From Eutreptiella sp. 'Long Island Sound 2002' (lineage: Eukaryota; Euglenozoa; Euglenophyceae; Eutreptiales; Eutreptiaceae), in NCBI GenBank assembly GCA_964036045.1, contig OZ038398.1:26851309-26915308 (forward strand): a DNA stretch of 64,000 nt. Direction: 5' to 3'. The notes beneath the pieces were generated by a model. The model did not search any database. It was not told where the DNA came from and was given only the letters and a program-made list of their open reading frames with translations. The stretch's first letter is position 1. Every line of letters starts with the position of its first letter. This document shows positions 19,201 to 26,647 of the stretch, one piece after another. The position numbers were made by a program, and so were the translations under genes.

Positions 19201-20524
19201 CCGCACATCAGGGGATGGAGAGGCATGTGTGCTGCAAAGTGCGGGCCGTGCTCATGTGTGGTAAAATGTGATTGCTCGGGCGTGCAGGGCTACCCTGTCA
19301 CCGGTCCAGAGGGGTGGGGTGAACGATGTCTGTGGGAGCCGGATGCCTCCACCCACCCGGCGGTGGTGGGATGAGGGATGATGGACGGTGGTGTTTTTGC
19401 ATTTTGCATTTTACGAGTTCAGATGCACCAGCACGCGAGTTGCTGCGTGCACGTGCAGCTGAGGCCATCAATTTGTTTACAAGGGGAGTGTACTGAGGCT
19501 TTTTGGGTTGTCCAAGTCATCCCTCTCCATTGGCGAACACCTTGTGATGCAGCGATACGTACAAAAAGCGCTGCAACCTGGGTTCACCCAAGTCATTGCT
19601 CTCCATCAATGAGCACCTTGGTGTGACGTCTCACTGACATCTGTGAGGGGCAAGTCACTGCACCAAGGGTCCCATCCCGGGCTCGAAAGGCCCCCGGTAG
19701 GTGGTCCCCGACGAAACAAGGTGAAGTGAACGACCGCCGGTAACAACCTTTGTTCTTGGCACCTGGGTATTTTCTTTTGAATCAGATTGAGATTGTGGTT
19801 TGGATTGTGGTTTCGTTGGCTTGTCGCCCTTTTGGCTCAGATCAAGTGTAATATCTGTTCGTAGCAGATTAAGCTTAAGTTTGCAAGATGAGGCTAATAA
19901 GAACAGATACTGCACTCGATCTGAGCCAAAAAGGCGACAAGCGAACGAAACCACAATCCAAGCCACAATCTCAATCTGATTGAAAAAGAAATACCCAGGT
20001 GCCAAGAACATAGGTTATTACCAACGGTCGTTTTCCCACTTCTCGGCGGCGTGCATGCATTCATGCGCGCGGCCATCCCTCGAGTTATGCGTGCACACGT
20101 GTGGTGTTTGGGCTCGTCGCCTCCAACTCCAACGGTGCCTCCAGCTCTATCACATATCCTCCAACAGCCTGTGTGTGGGGGGGGGGATGTTTGTCCGGTC
20201 CTCAAGAGGTAACGAGCCCCGGCCTCCTGACAGCGGTCGACCATGTTGACAAATGTAAAAAGCCATCGTCCGGCGGAATCGTGAAAGAAATACCTGAGCT
20301 GTTGGACGCGGGGCTTTGGCACGCGTCGCCATTGCCACCGGAGCGGCCACACATAGTGCCCCCGAGGCCGTCCGTGCCATCGCAACTTTGGGCGCTGTAT
20401 CTGAACGACAAGAAACCGTGCGCACCGGTATCCCAAGGAACGGAACGATGATACGCCTCCGCTTCTCCGCAATGGAAGTCTTGGATATCGAAGCATCATA
20501 AGTCGTGTTGCTCAAAGAAAGCAT
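446..20524 (-). CDS. Ten-exon gene for a giant coiled-coil / Lys-Glu repeat protein (about 2543 aa)
   Basis: Exons in coding order: 20524-20294, 18529-18353, 17913-17785, 16109-16020, 14938-14842, 14431-14301, 13429-13347, 8701-8545, 7703-1551, 829-446. Each internal boundary has an AG acceptor and GT donor, and all phases agree (0,0,0,0,1,0,2,0,0). The split codons give Ala (G|CC) and Arg (AG|A). The product would be a 77-residue basic/Ala-rich leader, about 288 residues of mainly coiled coil, a 2051-codon exon dominated by a Lys/Glu repeat, and a 127-residue helical tail. A segment with K-x4-W-x2-R-x3-L spacing near the end of the coiled coil recalls Tpr/Mlp/NUA nucleoporins, but this is from memory and weak. 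A structural or scaffold role is inference. Extra phase-0 exons could be missed, and the tail may continue past the window because its stop overlaps a GTAAGG donor-like site. Confidence 0.6.
864..1440. other. Two clusters of ATTATGCAAA-like motifs
   Basis: Motifs related to ATTATGCAAA occur at 864-925 (four copies) and 1366-1436 (seven or eight copies). They flank the last intron of the giant gene. They resemble an octamer (ATGCAAAT) but may only be a decayed short tandem repeat. Confidence 0.5.
1258..1312. repeat. (CA)n microsatellite
   Basis: About 55 bp of CA dinucleotides with two AAC interruptions. It lies in the last recognised intron (1550-830) of the giant gene. Confidence 0.95.
1551..7703 (-). 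CDS. Exon 9: 6153-bp exon with the giant Lys/Glu/Val/Ala repeat
   Basis: A TTTCTTCACAG acceptor precedes 2051 uninterrupted codons that end at ACAGAG|GTGTCT. The open frame runs upstream to an ATG at 7787 and downstream to a stop at 1419, but the splice signals suggest that the first 28 and last 44 codons of that frame are intronic. The first ~140 residues are ordinary sequence (Ser/Arg/Leu-rich, then GGLQINQVFLDMDGD). The rest is built from the 8-residue unit KEEVKEEA with A/P/V/E/D/Q/G swaps. Net charge is strongly negative. A long single alpha helix or extended charged rod is likely. Most differences between units are synonymous GAG/GAA changes in this frame, which argues that it is translated. 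Confidence 0.7.
2089..3023. repeat. Recent 456-bp tandem duplication inside the repeat array
   Basis: Sequence from about 2089 to 2567 recurs at an offset of exactly 456 bp (19 units, 152 codons). Every stretch I aligned was identical, including rare variants such as the GTCCTTC (Asp), CTGCTTC (Gln) and CCCCTTTC (Gly) units in the same order. The copies diverge by single bases just outside. Confidence 0.8.
4126..4890. repeat. 255-bp higher-order repeat, three copies
   Basis: A five-codon irregularity (KKEEV/KKEEM/KKEEL type, plus-strand CTCCTTCTTC) ends at 4380, 4635 and 4890, spaced exactly 255 bp (85 codons). The 24-bp units between the markers are also similar. This is a second level of duplication, separate from the 456-bp event. 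Confidence 0.75.
7745..7890. repeat. GGTTGGG-rich stretch with its inverted counterpart
   Basis: Repeats of GGTTGGGGTTGG on the plus strand (7758-7825) are followed by CCCAACCC/CATCCCC repeats (7850-7890). This makes an imperfect palindrome in the intron before exon 9. It is telomere-like in composition but too irregular to call telomeric. Confidence 0.5.
8545..8701 (-). CDS. Exon 8: end of the coiled coil and a Ser/Glu linker
   Basis: This 157-bp exon has an ATTATCCACAG acceptor and a CTCGTG|GTATGC donor. It starts with CEDLQALLLSK, then becomes a Ser/Thr/Glu-rich, probably disordered linker. The 4.6-kb intron before it holds the satellite and the Ulp1-like ORF. Confidence 0.6.
9629..10459 (-). 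CDS. Ulp1/C48-like cysteine protease ORF, probably transposon-derived
   Basis: A 276-codon ORF. The centre has features of Ulp1-type (C48) proteases found in DNA transposons: a His-Trp pair (EGLHWFVCAFE), then VWEPLSS at the place of the acidic triad residue, then LQKDSWSCGFRSL with the Gln oxyanion residue and the Cys nucleophile followed by Gly. The family usually has Asp in the acidic position, and here Glu fits. The last ~100 residues look disordered. It lies in the same orientation as the host gene, inside its 4.6-kb intron and next to a satellite array. This supports a mobile-element origin. No terminal repeats were found. Confidence 0.45.
   Translation of the reverse strand: MVALTLCGPPPATHPMVWGMGGNVCRETNFRSECEALDNMAWCLCHTMILSDDKEGLHWFVCAFECLVECLIIWVWEPLSSGHLIRPFLVALKGLCLTTKHLALGLQKDSWSCGFRSLHITNPVVDHRGSFSDVPLTPVGPGFVDCVLSIVNACCAVRVVEPLGEDLEGMTELLCHLEPPNTQVEGAPSGFKESVHTTPIPLKGKDASSEQSVKGLEAKAQPSMATPTDEDTRPKVLIRGEQLPQRWIWPVGALPIAHQRAGQAVAELRVLAEHQS
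10915..12950. repeat. 84-86 bp satellite array, about 24 copies
   Basis: A typical unit reads ACGCTTCAAAGCGGGGGACA, AAATCAGAAGTGGCCCACAA, GTGGGCCTGGTGGCTACATA, ACCCCTGCCGTCTAGGGGGT, CCCCA. Successive TTCAAAGC positions are, for example, 11597, 11681, 11767. Units differ by substitutions and short gaps, so it is not very recent. Both arms GTGGCCCACAAGTGGGCC and CTTCAAAG are partly palindromic. A G16 run sits within one unit (11169-11184). Confidence 0.85.
12951..13346. other. Intron sequence, no gene seen
   Basis: Contains G14 (13000-13013) and C13 (13248-13260) runs. I see no supported exon on either strand. Confidence 0.6.
13347..13429 (-). CDS. Exon 7: short coiled coil
   Basis: This 83-bp exon has a TATTGCTTAG acceptor and a GCGGAG|GTGTGT donor. 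It encodes ALIEENASLLATLDALKK and the Trp-Gln-Arg that leads into exon 8. It leaves two bases (AG), which exon 8 completes with A to give Arg. Confidence 0.65.
14301..14431 (-). CDS. Exon 6: coiled coil
   Basis: This 131-bp exon follows a pyrimidine-rich CTTTCCTTCTCCAG acceptor and ends GACCAG|GTGCTG in phase 0. It encodes an acidic helical stretch ending in KLKQQLDQYQNMSDQ. It begins with two bases that complete the Ala codon from exon 5. Confidence 0.7.
14842..14938 (-). CDS. Exon 5: coiled coil
   Basis: This 97-bp exon has a CTGCGCAG acceptor in phase 0 and a GCTGCAG|GTGCTC donor leaving one base. Residues such as QQAEQDTAELRESLKLHAM are helical. The leftover G pairs with CC at the start of the next exon to make Ala. 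Confidence 0.7.
16020..16109 (-). CDS. Exon 4: coiled coil
   Basis: This 90-bp exon encodes 30 residues (DEIRQLRKDLADQIQQ...), with a TTCCACAG acceptor and a CGGCAG|GTCATG donor, phase 0 at both ends. It has strong heptad character with charged e/g positions. Confidence 0.7.
16890..17140 (-). repeat. Dispersed repeat R1, copy 1 (in a host intron, sense orientation)
   Basis: Reading the minus strand, GGAGGCAAAATGCCA, CGTCACGGTG, GCGGGCTCCCCACCTCTCGC and GGAGGATTCCCTCCTCAAA recur in the same order at 51590-51790 on the plus strand. Both copies keep an open frame with a shared Ser-Ala-Gly-Ser-Pro-Pro-Leu-Ala-Ile segment, so it may come from a transposon protein. Both lie in introns, in the sense direction of the host gene. 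Confidence 0.75.
17785..17913 (-). CDS. Exon 3: coiled coil
   Basis: This 129-bp exon has an ACCGCAG acceptor and a CTGCAG|GTTTTG donor, phase 0 at both ends, and encodes 43 residues including MKLNQAEEQLRQMV. It lacks an ATG-initiated ORF and is visible only by reading the minus strand between splice signals. Confidence 0.7.
18353..18529 (-). CDS. Exon 2: coiled coil
   Basis: This 177-bp exon has a CTCAG acceptor and a CAG|GTGCGC donor, phase 0 at both ends. Its 59 residues are free of Pro and rich in Glu, Gln, Arg and Leu with heptad-like spacing (for example LESEVYSLRAHMERANAEK). This is a typical rod segment. Confidence 0.7.
19821..19867 (+). pseudogene. U2 snRNA 5'-end-like sequence, copy 1
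   Basis: CTTTTGGCTCAGATCAAGTG and TAATATCTGTTC match the conserved 5' region of U2 snRNA (CCUUUUGGCUAAGAUCAAGUGUAGUAUCUGUUC) with few changes. The branch-point pairing box reads GTAATA instead of GTAGTA. Homology stops after about 46 nt, while U2 is about 190 nt. It is therefore a truncated derivative, not a working gene. Confidence 0.65.
19894..19941 (-). pseudogene. U2 snRNA 5'-end-like sequence, copy 2 (inverted)
   Basis: The minus strand reads TTTTTGGCTCAGATCGAGTG then CAGTATCTGTTCTTATTAG. This copy keeps GCAGTA at the branch-point box and a TTCTTATTAG that follows U2's UUCUUAUCAG better than copy 1. The two copies diverged independently. Truncated in the same way. Confidence 0.65.
20294..20524 (-). 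CDS. Exon 1: N-terminal leader of the coiled-coil gene
   Basis: An ATG at 20524 is directly preceded by an in-frame TAG, so the ORF begins here. It encodes 77 residues, rich in Ala, Arg, Ser and Thr, with a KRRR cluster near residue 21 and low acidic content. It ends at a CAG|GTATTT donor in phase 0. The next recognised exon (18529) also starts in phase 0. The leader could be a targeting peptide or simply disordered. The link to the coiled-coil exons rests on strand, order and phase only. Confidence 0.45.
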
Positions 20525-23500
20525 CTACGATGCTTCGACCCCTCTAGATGGAAAAGTCTCGGAGGGGCTAGACGTGCAATCACGCAAGCAAGACACGAAG
20601 AAGAGCGTCGCCAGCAAAGAGAAATTTCGGAGGTTGGGTATAGAGAAAGCAGTGCATTGTGCGCTCGAACCTACCTGTGGCACACGAGCACACGTGTGCT
20701 TTCCTGCGGCTACGAAATTTTGGTCTTTGCTTCCTTGTCCATACCCACCCCACCTTTCTGCCCTTGTTCCCCCTGGTCCCGCCAAGACCATGTCTCGGGC
20801 CATCCATCCCGAACAATACACCCACAATAGCGAGCACAAACAAACCCCCCTTAGTTTTCATCGGATAAACTCACACCCAACATACCGAACTTTTGCCTCA
20901 TCGTCCTGAAGACAATATAGCATGCATGAACAAATGTGACTCTAGCAACTTGCTTTTAAAGGAAAGTCTCGAAACGAGGCTATGCTCGAGGCACGGCGCA
21001 AAAAACAAAAATACATACGTGAGTTGCAATTGTTCATCATGCGCGTGGCCGACATGTTTTTTGGGTCCCTAAAAAGAGACAAATTACGTCGTTTCGTGTG
21101 CTTCCCATAAATGACCTCAAGCTTCACAAGCACGACCATCTTGAGAGCTGAGACCGCTCCGTGGACGTTGGGCCACAAAGGGTGATAGGATGAATGCGGT
21201 TTCTTCACGGTGCGCAATATGCCGTGGTGCATCAAGATATATGCGCGGCTTAGCTGCCGGCCCCACTTCCCCGAAACAAGAAGGCGATGTTGTGCCATGC
21301 GTACGCGTTTCTATTTTTCGGAGGTTCCTTTTCTTCCCCAGATTACCGTGACGTTGCAAAATACTAAATTGTGTAGACCACAAGGAACCAAAGGGGGTAT
21401 CCATGCGTTATAAGAACAATAGAACAACAAGAACACTCAATGTGTTGATGGATGGCTGTCAACAAGGGGTGCATACTCAATCACGTAACGCTATATAAAG
21501 GCTTGCGTGACCGAAATGCTTACCACGAAATCATTTCCCTTTTCACCCGTTGCCGTGAACAACAATTCGTGCAACCCTTGCCAAACACAAGCGACTTAAC
21601 TTGCTATGCACAGCAGGAGCGTATGGTACCTGCGGCTCGGTTGGCTTCTCTGGGGAGGAAGGCTTCTCGGGCACATGGGGAGGAGCAGCATTCATCATCA
21701 TCACCAACTTATATTGCAGTGGTGGGCCCCGAAATGTGCATTGCGGGTCCTCAAGACAAACTTAAAAGGTTGCCGCCTAAAGAAATGCAACGGTGATCGT
21801 GCAAGGTGACCCAACCCGGAGGTTCCACTCTGTATCCTCGATGTCAACCAATTTTCCGACCGTCGTGGCACAAATTCGTTTGGAGCGCCGCATGTCACTG
21901 AAGATCGCATGATACGAGGACTCAACCCCCCATTGCAGAGCTTGTGAGCGATCCGTTACAGCTCGCGAAACGACGGGAGTTGCTGACACTTTGGTGACAT
22001 AGGATACCCCTCATTAAGCGCGGTGTCCGTTAAGCCAGCAAAGAAAATGTCGGTTAGTTGCATTACGCTGATTGTTGATTGTTCAAAGTGGTCCTTACCA
22101 AGTGGAGGCGTTTGGCTGGAAAGGACCACTCAACAACACAGTTACGGAATCAATATTTGCACTCAAGTGCTAAGCCTCACATATCTTGCGATTCTCGAAT
22201 AGGGTAGAGTCACTGTATCCAAAGCGAAGGTCCAGGCCACGAATTGGAAAATAACCTCAAAATATCCCTTGCTTGTCTCTCATGACAGGATCCGCAATAT
22301 TGTTTTGAGTCATTTTGTGATTACACACGCGCAGTCCCCGTGGTGTGCGCACGAAGCCTACTCGTGGAACATGCAACTTCCTGCTGAAATTTGGATTCCA
22401 AAACGTGAAAAACCGAATTCGTCTTGCTTTTTTTTAACAATGAGATCCTTCCCGAAACTTGTCTGTCAAAACTCGTCTGAATGCCAGTGGACGATTGAAA
22501 ATCACACAAATGCACACGGCCAGTGCAATTTCTGCAATATTTGGTTACTTAACTGGTTGGAGTGCACGTTGCGCAACTCAGAAACCTGCACCTCCTCAAA
22601 CGGTTGAATACGGTTTCGGGGAGACGGAAATCGCTTTGCCTTGCGTCTGTCGCGAAAGTTTTTGAGAAAAAGAGTGTCTGCCCTCGGGCCGTAGAAAAAG
22701 CCAGCGAATCGGGGGCAGAAACGGAAACTCGGAGAACAGGTTTTGCCATCTTGCTTGCTTTTGGCTGTTGGCAAAGCAGCGGCTCACCGGAAGCCTACTT
22801 GGAGAGGCAGTTGTGGTGAAATACAAGCAGATTGACACTCGTGAAGCGATGGGCAGAGGAAGGCGGACTGTTGACGTGACTTTACATTCACAACACTCAT
22901 AACGCCCATGGCCTGAATCACGTCGTGCAACATATGCGGCTTTGTGCAATGACGATTGCACATCGCATATGCCTTGATTGAAACGTTGAGCCTTGTTGCT
23001 TGTCCCTTGAAAACTTGTTACAATTTCCCAACGATTTCGAACTACGTGGCGTCGCCACCTCTGTGCCACCTCGGTGAAAGTCACGCCAGTCGTTCGTTGC
23101 ATCACTGCGCATCCTGCGTCTGGGTTGATGAAGAAAACTGTGAGTACACCACCAAGCAGCAAAAACGACGACAACAACGTTTCCGACCCGAAATGCTGGT
23201 TTTGGCACCTGATGTAAGGTTTCTCTGTTCTTTTCTTTTGCGCGAACGCTTGAGCATTTTTACCTTTGCCTGTTTGAGGGTTATAGGGCCATTCGATGGC
23301 AACTAATGGGGGGTTCAGTACAACTGCACTCAGGAATGCCCTGCCGAGACGAGAGGGTCTGCACAAGGAAACGGGGCGGTACATCGAGGGATGTCCTTGG
23401 AGAGCCGTCCGTTGCCGCCTGCACCACGTGGAATTGGGGTCGCAGGGGGACAGGGTGATGAAGGCAGCCTCCTTTACAAACGCATGAAGTCGGGGGGTGC

Positions 23501-23703
23501 CATACAAACCCTTCGTGCGTTGCACATGTTCGAGGATGTGTTTTGTTTTGCCGCCCCTGGGCCTGTCCGTGCCCCCGCCTTCAAAACTGCCCACTTCGGG
23601 GCTCAGGTGGCTGGTATCAGGGTAGTCTGCCTGATGCAAGCACATCGTGTGTTATCTCGTGCAGCGATGCGTTGGACATGGTAATGTCGCGATGTAGGCG
23701 GGC
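20525..23703. other. Divergent intergenic region between the giant gene and the methyltransferase gene
   Basis: About 3.2 kb between two head-to-head start codons. ORFs up to 349 codons exist on both strands, but they lack recognisable domains or a consistent coding pattern. A TATATAAAGG box is at about 21490 (plus strand), with no supported gene just downstream. Both promoters should lie here. Confidence 0.5.
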
Positions 23704-26647
23704 ATGCCACCTCAGCGGCGGGGGCTATCGTGGCTCCTTCGGTTTGGTGGCGCTGCGCTCGTGGGGCTGCTGCTGTACCGCAATGGCCACGTCCTGGTCC
23801 GCGGCGGTGACGCCCGAGTCACCCTGCGCCGCGCGCGCGTGCTGGGCCTTCCCAACGGCACCGCCGCTGCATCTCCGGCCACCACTGCACCTACAACACC
23901 GCTGCAGAACGCAATCTCCGTCTCTTCTCCTGAACCGATACCTGGGCAAGTGGCGCTGAAACCTGAGGGCGGTGGGGCGGGCTCTAATGAGCCGCCCGCC
24001 GTGGCGGCGGAGTCCCCACAGAGCGCGGAGGCCGACAACAACGTGACGCAGGACAAACCCAAGGATGAAGGCCTCAGCGGCTTCGGGATCCTGGACGAGG
24101 TCGGTAACGAGGACGAGGCCAACGGGATCCCGGAGCTAATCGAGCGCATGAACTTCACATCAATCACACAGCACACGGGCTGGACGCAGGCCATGCTCGC
24201 CGGGCAGCTTGCGCTGCTGCAGCAGTGCCGCAGCGGGGCCAATGTGCAGGAGTTCGCGGCGCGGCTGACGCGAGAGGGATTCCCCGTCGGGGGGGCGAAG
24301 GCCGAGGGAGAAGCCTTCGTCCGGCGCGAGAAGTGCAAAGCCCTGGGCGGGGCCAGCCCGCCCTGGAGCAAGGCGGAGGTGTTTGAGGCGTTCCGCGAAT
24401 TTCTGGGGGTCTATCTGAAGCGTATTGTGGGCTTTTTCCCGAGGCAGCGCGTGGACCACTCGTTCTGGATGTGGTTCAATGTCCGGCGGCTGCAGCCCAA
24501 GTACGTGATCGAGACGTCGTGCAAGTGGGGGCACGCGACGTACCTCATCCGACACGCTGCCCCCAAAACCAAAATCATCGCTTTCTCTCCCACGGGACTG
24601 CAGCTGAAGCACTGGGACAAGGTGGCGTGTGAGGCCCCGGTTGTGTGCAACCCTCCGCCCTGTGCAGAAGCCATTTCCATCAGCCAGCCCTGCTTGTGTA
24701 AGCCACCCCTCACCCCTATATAATCTGCGCCCTCTGTGCCATTCCTCTGTGCAGGAAGCACGGTACTACGTTGGACCAGTGTACCAGCGGCCCGAGACCC
24801 CCCCTGGGATCGAGGTCAGTCCCTTCGTGGAGTTCAACGAGACGGACTGGAGTTTCATCACCGACAAGAGGGACGCGCTGGTGATTTTCGCTGACGACAG
24901 AGACCACTGGCTGCAGTTTCAGGCACTGAACACCACGGGCTTCAAGAAGGCCATCTTTGATGAGAACATGGCCCCGCTGCAGGGGTACAGGTGTCGCCTG
25001 CCCTCATCCTCCCTTGTGCAGCAAAGGCAGCCGTGCGGGACATGGGCAGTGTGGGCCCGAGCAGCTTGGTTTGGCCCCGGCGGCAGTTGGACCCCAAGCG
25101 CATGGGAGTCCTCGGGCAGCGATGTGGCTGGATCAGCTGGCGGGGGCATATACGGCATGAAGTTCCCCCGGGGGTGCGGGGAGGGGGAGGAGGGGGCGGA
25201 TCGGACACAAATTGAATATGGTAGCCCGTTTGGGGTTGTGCTGCACCTGCCATTTCAGTCACGTCCACCGAAAGTTCGGCCGCACCCGCAAACAGTTGTG
25301 CAGCGTCCACCGAAAGTCAAGCCGCACCCGCGAAATCCACAGACAGTTGGCCTCGCCTGCAAACAGTTGCACACTGGACCACCAATATTTAACGTACCGG
25401 TTTGCTAGCTGGCATCGGACCAGAGCACCATCTATTTGGGGGGAGCCGTGAGAGACAATGCCTAAGGTCACGCACTTGGGGGTGTTTAAGTGGGGACCCT
25501 TCCCCCAACCCCCCTCCATCCATCGGTGAGTAGCAGTTTTTTTGCTTAATGTGGTCGTTGAATGCTTCAGGAGTTTCATTTCTGCACTCCGCCAGAAGTT
25601 GTTTTTTATGATGGTGAGCGGCCAACAGTGTTTTGGCCCCCAAGTCAAAATGCTCAGGATTTACAGGGCAATTGAAATATGCCACAAAGCAAAAAACCCA
25701 AAAAATGACCCCTTCCCCCGCTCAAGCCACCGGTTTTTGGGTCCAGAACTGAAACGCCCCCCATGATCTAAAGCAAAAGGCGGCAAACGACATGGAAAGG
25801 GACGGCAGGGAGGAAGGGTGGGCAACAAGCAGAAACTCACAGCCGATTCGGAGCTGACATTTTAGAGTAGGTGTGGGGTGTGCTGTCAAGCGCAAAGAAA
25901 ATCCGCTTTCACACACCCGCCTGAGAGCACTGCAGACAGACAGGGCAGATTTCTTCTGTTCCAATGAAAGGGACGCAAAAACATGACGCGGTATGTAAAG
26001 GGGAATCGATGATAACCAAAGATAGGAAAGGGGAGGCCAGAAGGGGGGGTCGGCAGTCTCGCAGTTAGCGGCGGACTCTGAGATCGTCAGCTGGCAAATC
26101 ACAGAGTCGGACGCGTTGTGACCCCCTGAGCCGGAAGGAACAGCGCACAGGGTGGGAATGATCATAACGCTTCGCCCTCCACCTCTAATTCCACATATTC
26201 CCTGTCGCACTCGAACGGGTCCTCCCCTTTGCAAACACCCTCAGGTACTCCTTGAAAAAAATCTGCGACGAGACCGGGGGCTTACCGTTCAAACCGTGGA
26301 AGTACCGGGATGACCTTGTCATCCGGTCCTCACGCAAGTCCGGCCGGTATGAGCACTCCTACATCTCCCTGCAGCAGCACCGCGCGCACCGCCAGGAGCT
26401 GCTGCAATCGCTGCGCTTGTACATAGAGATGCCCCCGTTCATGTTCTACCCCGCGATGCTGACCCACAGTACCTTCCATTTGCCCACGAACACGCCGGGA
26501 AATCGGGTGCTGGTGTACCTCACCGTCAGCACTGTAGCACCGCCGCTGGTGCAGACACAGGAGGAGTTTGACGCGTTGGGCATCCGCAATATTCCGCTTC
26601 GCGAGTTCTGGTTCTACCGCAACCCGGCGTACGTTGAACTCCATTGA
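23704..26647 (+). CDS. Membrane-anchored SAM methyltransferase-like protein, three exons (518 aa)
   Basis: Exons 23704-24621, 24755-24990, 26245-26647. Donors are GACAAG|GTGGCG and TACAG|GTGTCG, acceptors CTCTGTGCAG and CACCCTCAG, and phases match (0 and 2). Residues 1-25 have a basic start and a hydrophobic segment (WLLRFGGAALVGLLLY), as in type II Golgi anchors. A Pro/Ala/Glu-rich stem of about 120 residues follows. The C-terminal half has a Rossmann-like nucleotide-site segment (YVIETSCKWGHATYLIR), IIAFSPTG at the next strand, ALVIFADDRDHW, then FDENMAPLQGYRYSLKK joined across intron 2. This order recalls a family of algal FkbM/CmcI-like sugar-modifying methyltransferases with a DDH..R....DN...GD.YS pattern. 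The substrate is unknown, and glycan modification in the Golgi is inference. Only the ATG at 23704 gives the anchor. Confidence 0.75.
24622..24754 (+). other. Intron 1 of the methyltransferase-like gene
   Basis: 133 bp, GTGGCG...CTCTGTGCAG, with stops in the reading frame. Confidence 0.7.

Larger units (their letters stand above)
19724..20041. repeat. Foldback element with two U2 snRNA-like arms
   Basis: Two arms of about 140 bp (19724-19868 and 19886-20041) are inverted copies at roughly 90% identity with a loop of about 20 bp. Each arm ends near the loop in a sequence like the U2 snRNA 5' end. It lies in intron 1 of the giant gene, so a long hairpin would form in that pre-mRNA. Confidence 0.8.

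Noticed and set aside
19821-19941. Functional U2 snRNA gene
   Set aside because: Only about 46 nt of homology, the branch-point box is altered, and the second copy runs into the first. No Sm site or later stem-loops were found.
21480-21800. TATATAAAGG box with a 114-codon ORF (21452-21796) across it
   Set aside because: The ORF starts upstream of the box and shows no domain, so no promoter-gene pair can be supported.
22596-23645. 349-codon minus-strand ORF upstream of the methyltransferase gene
   Set aside because: Basic, no domain, no splice partners, and it covers the expected promoter of the divergent gene.
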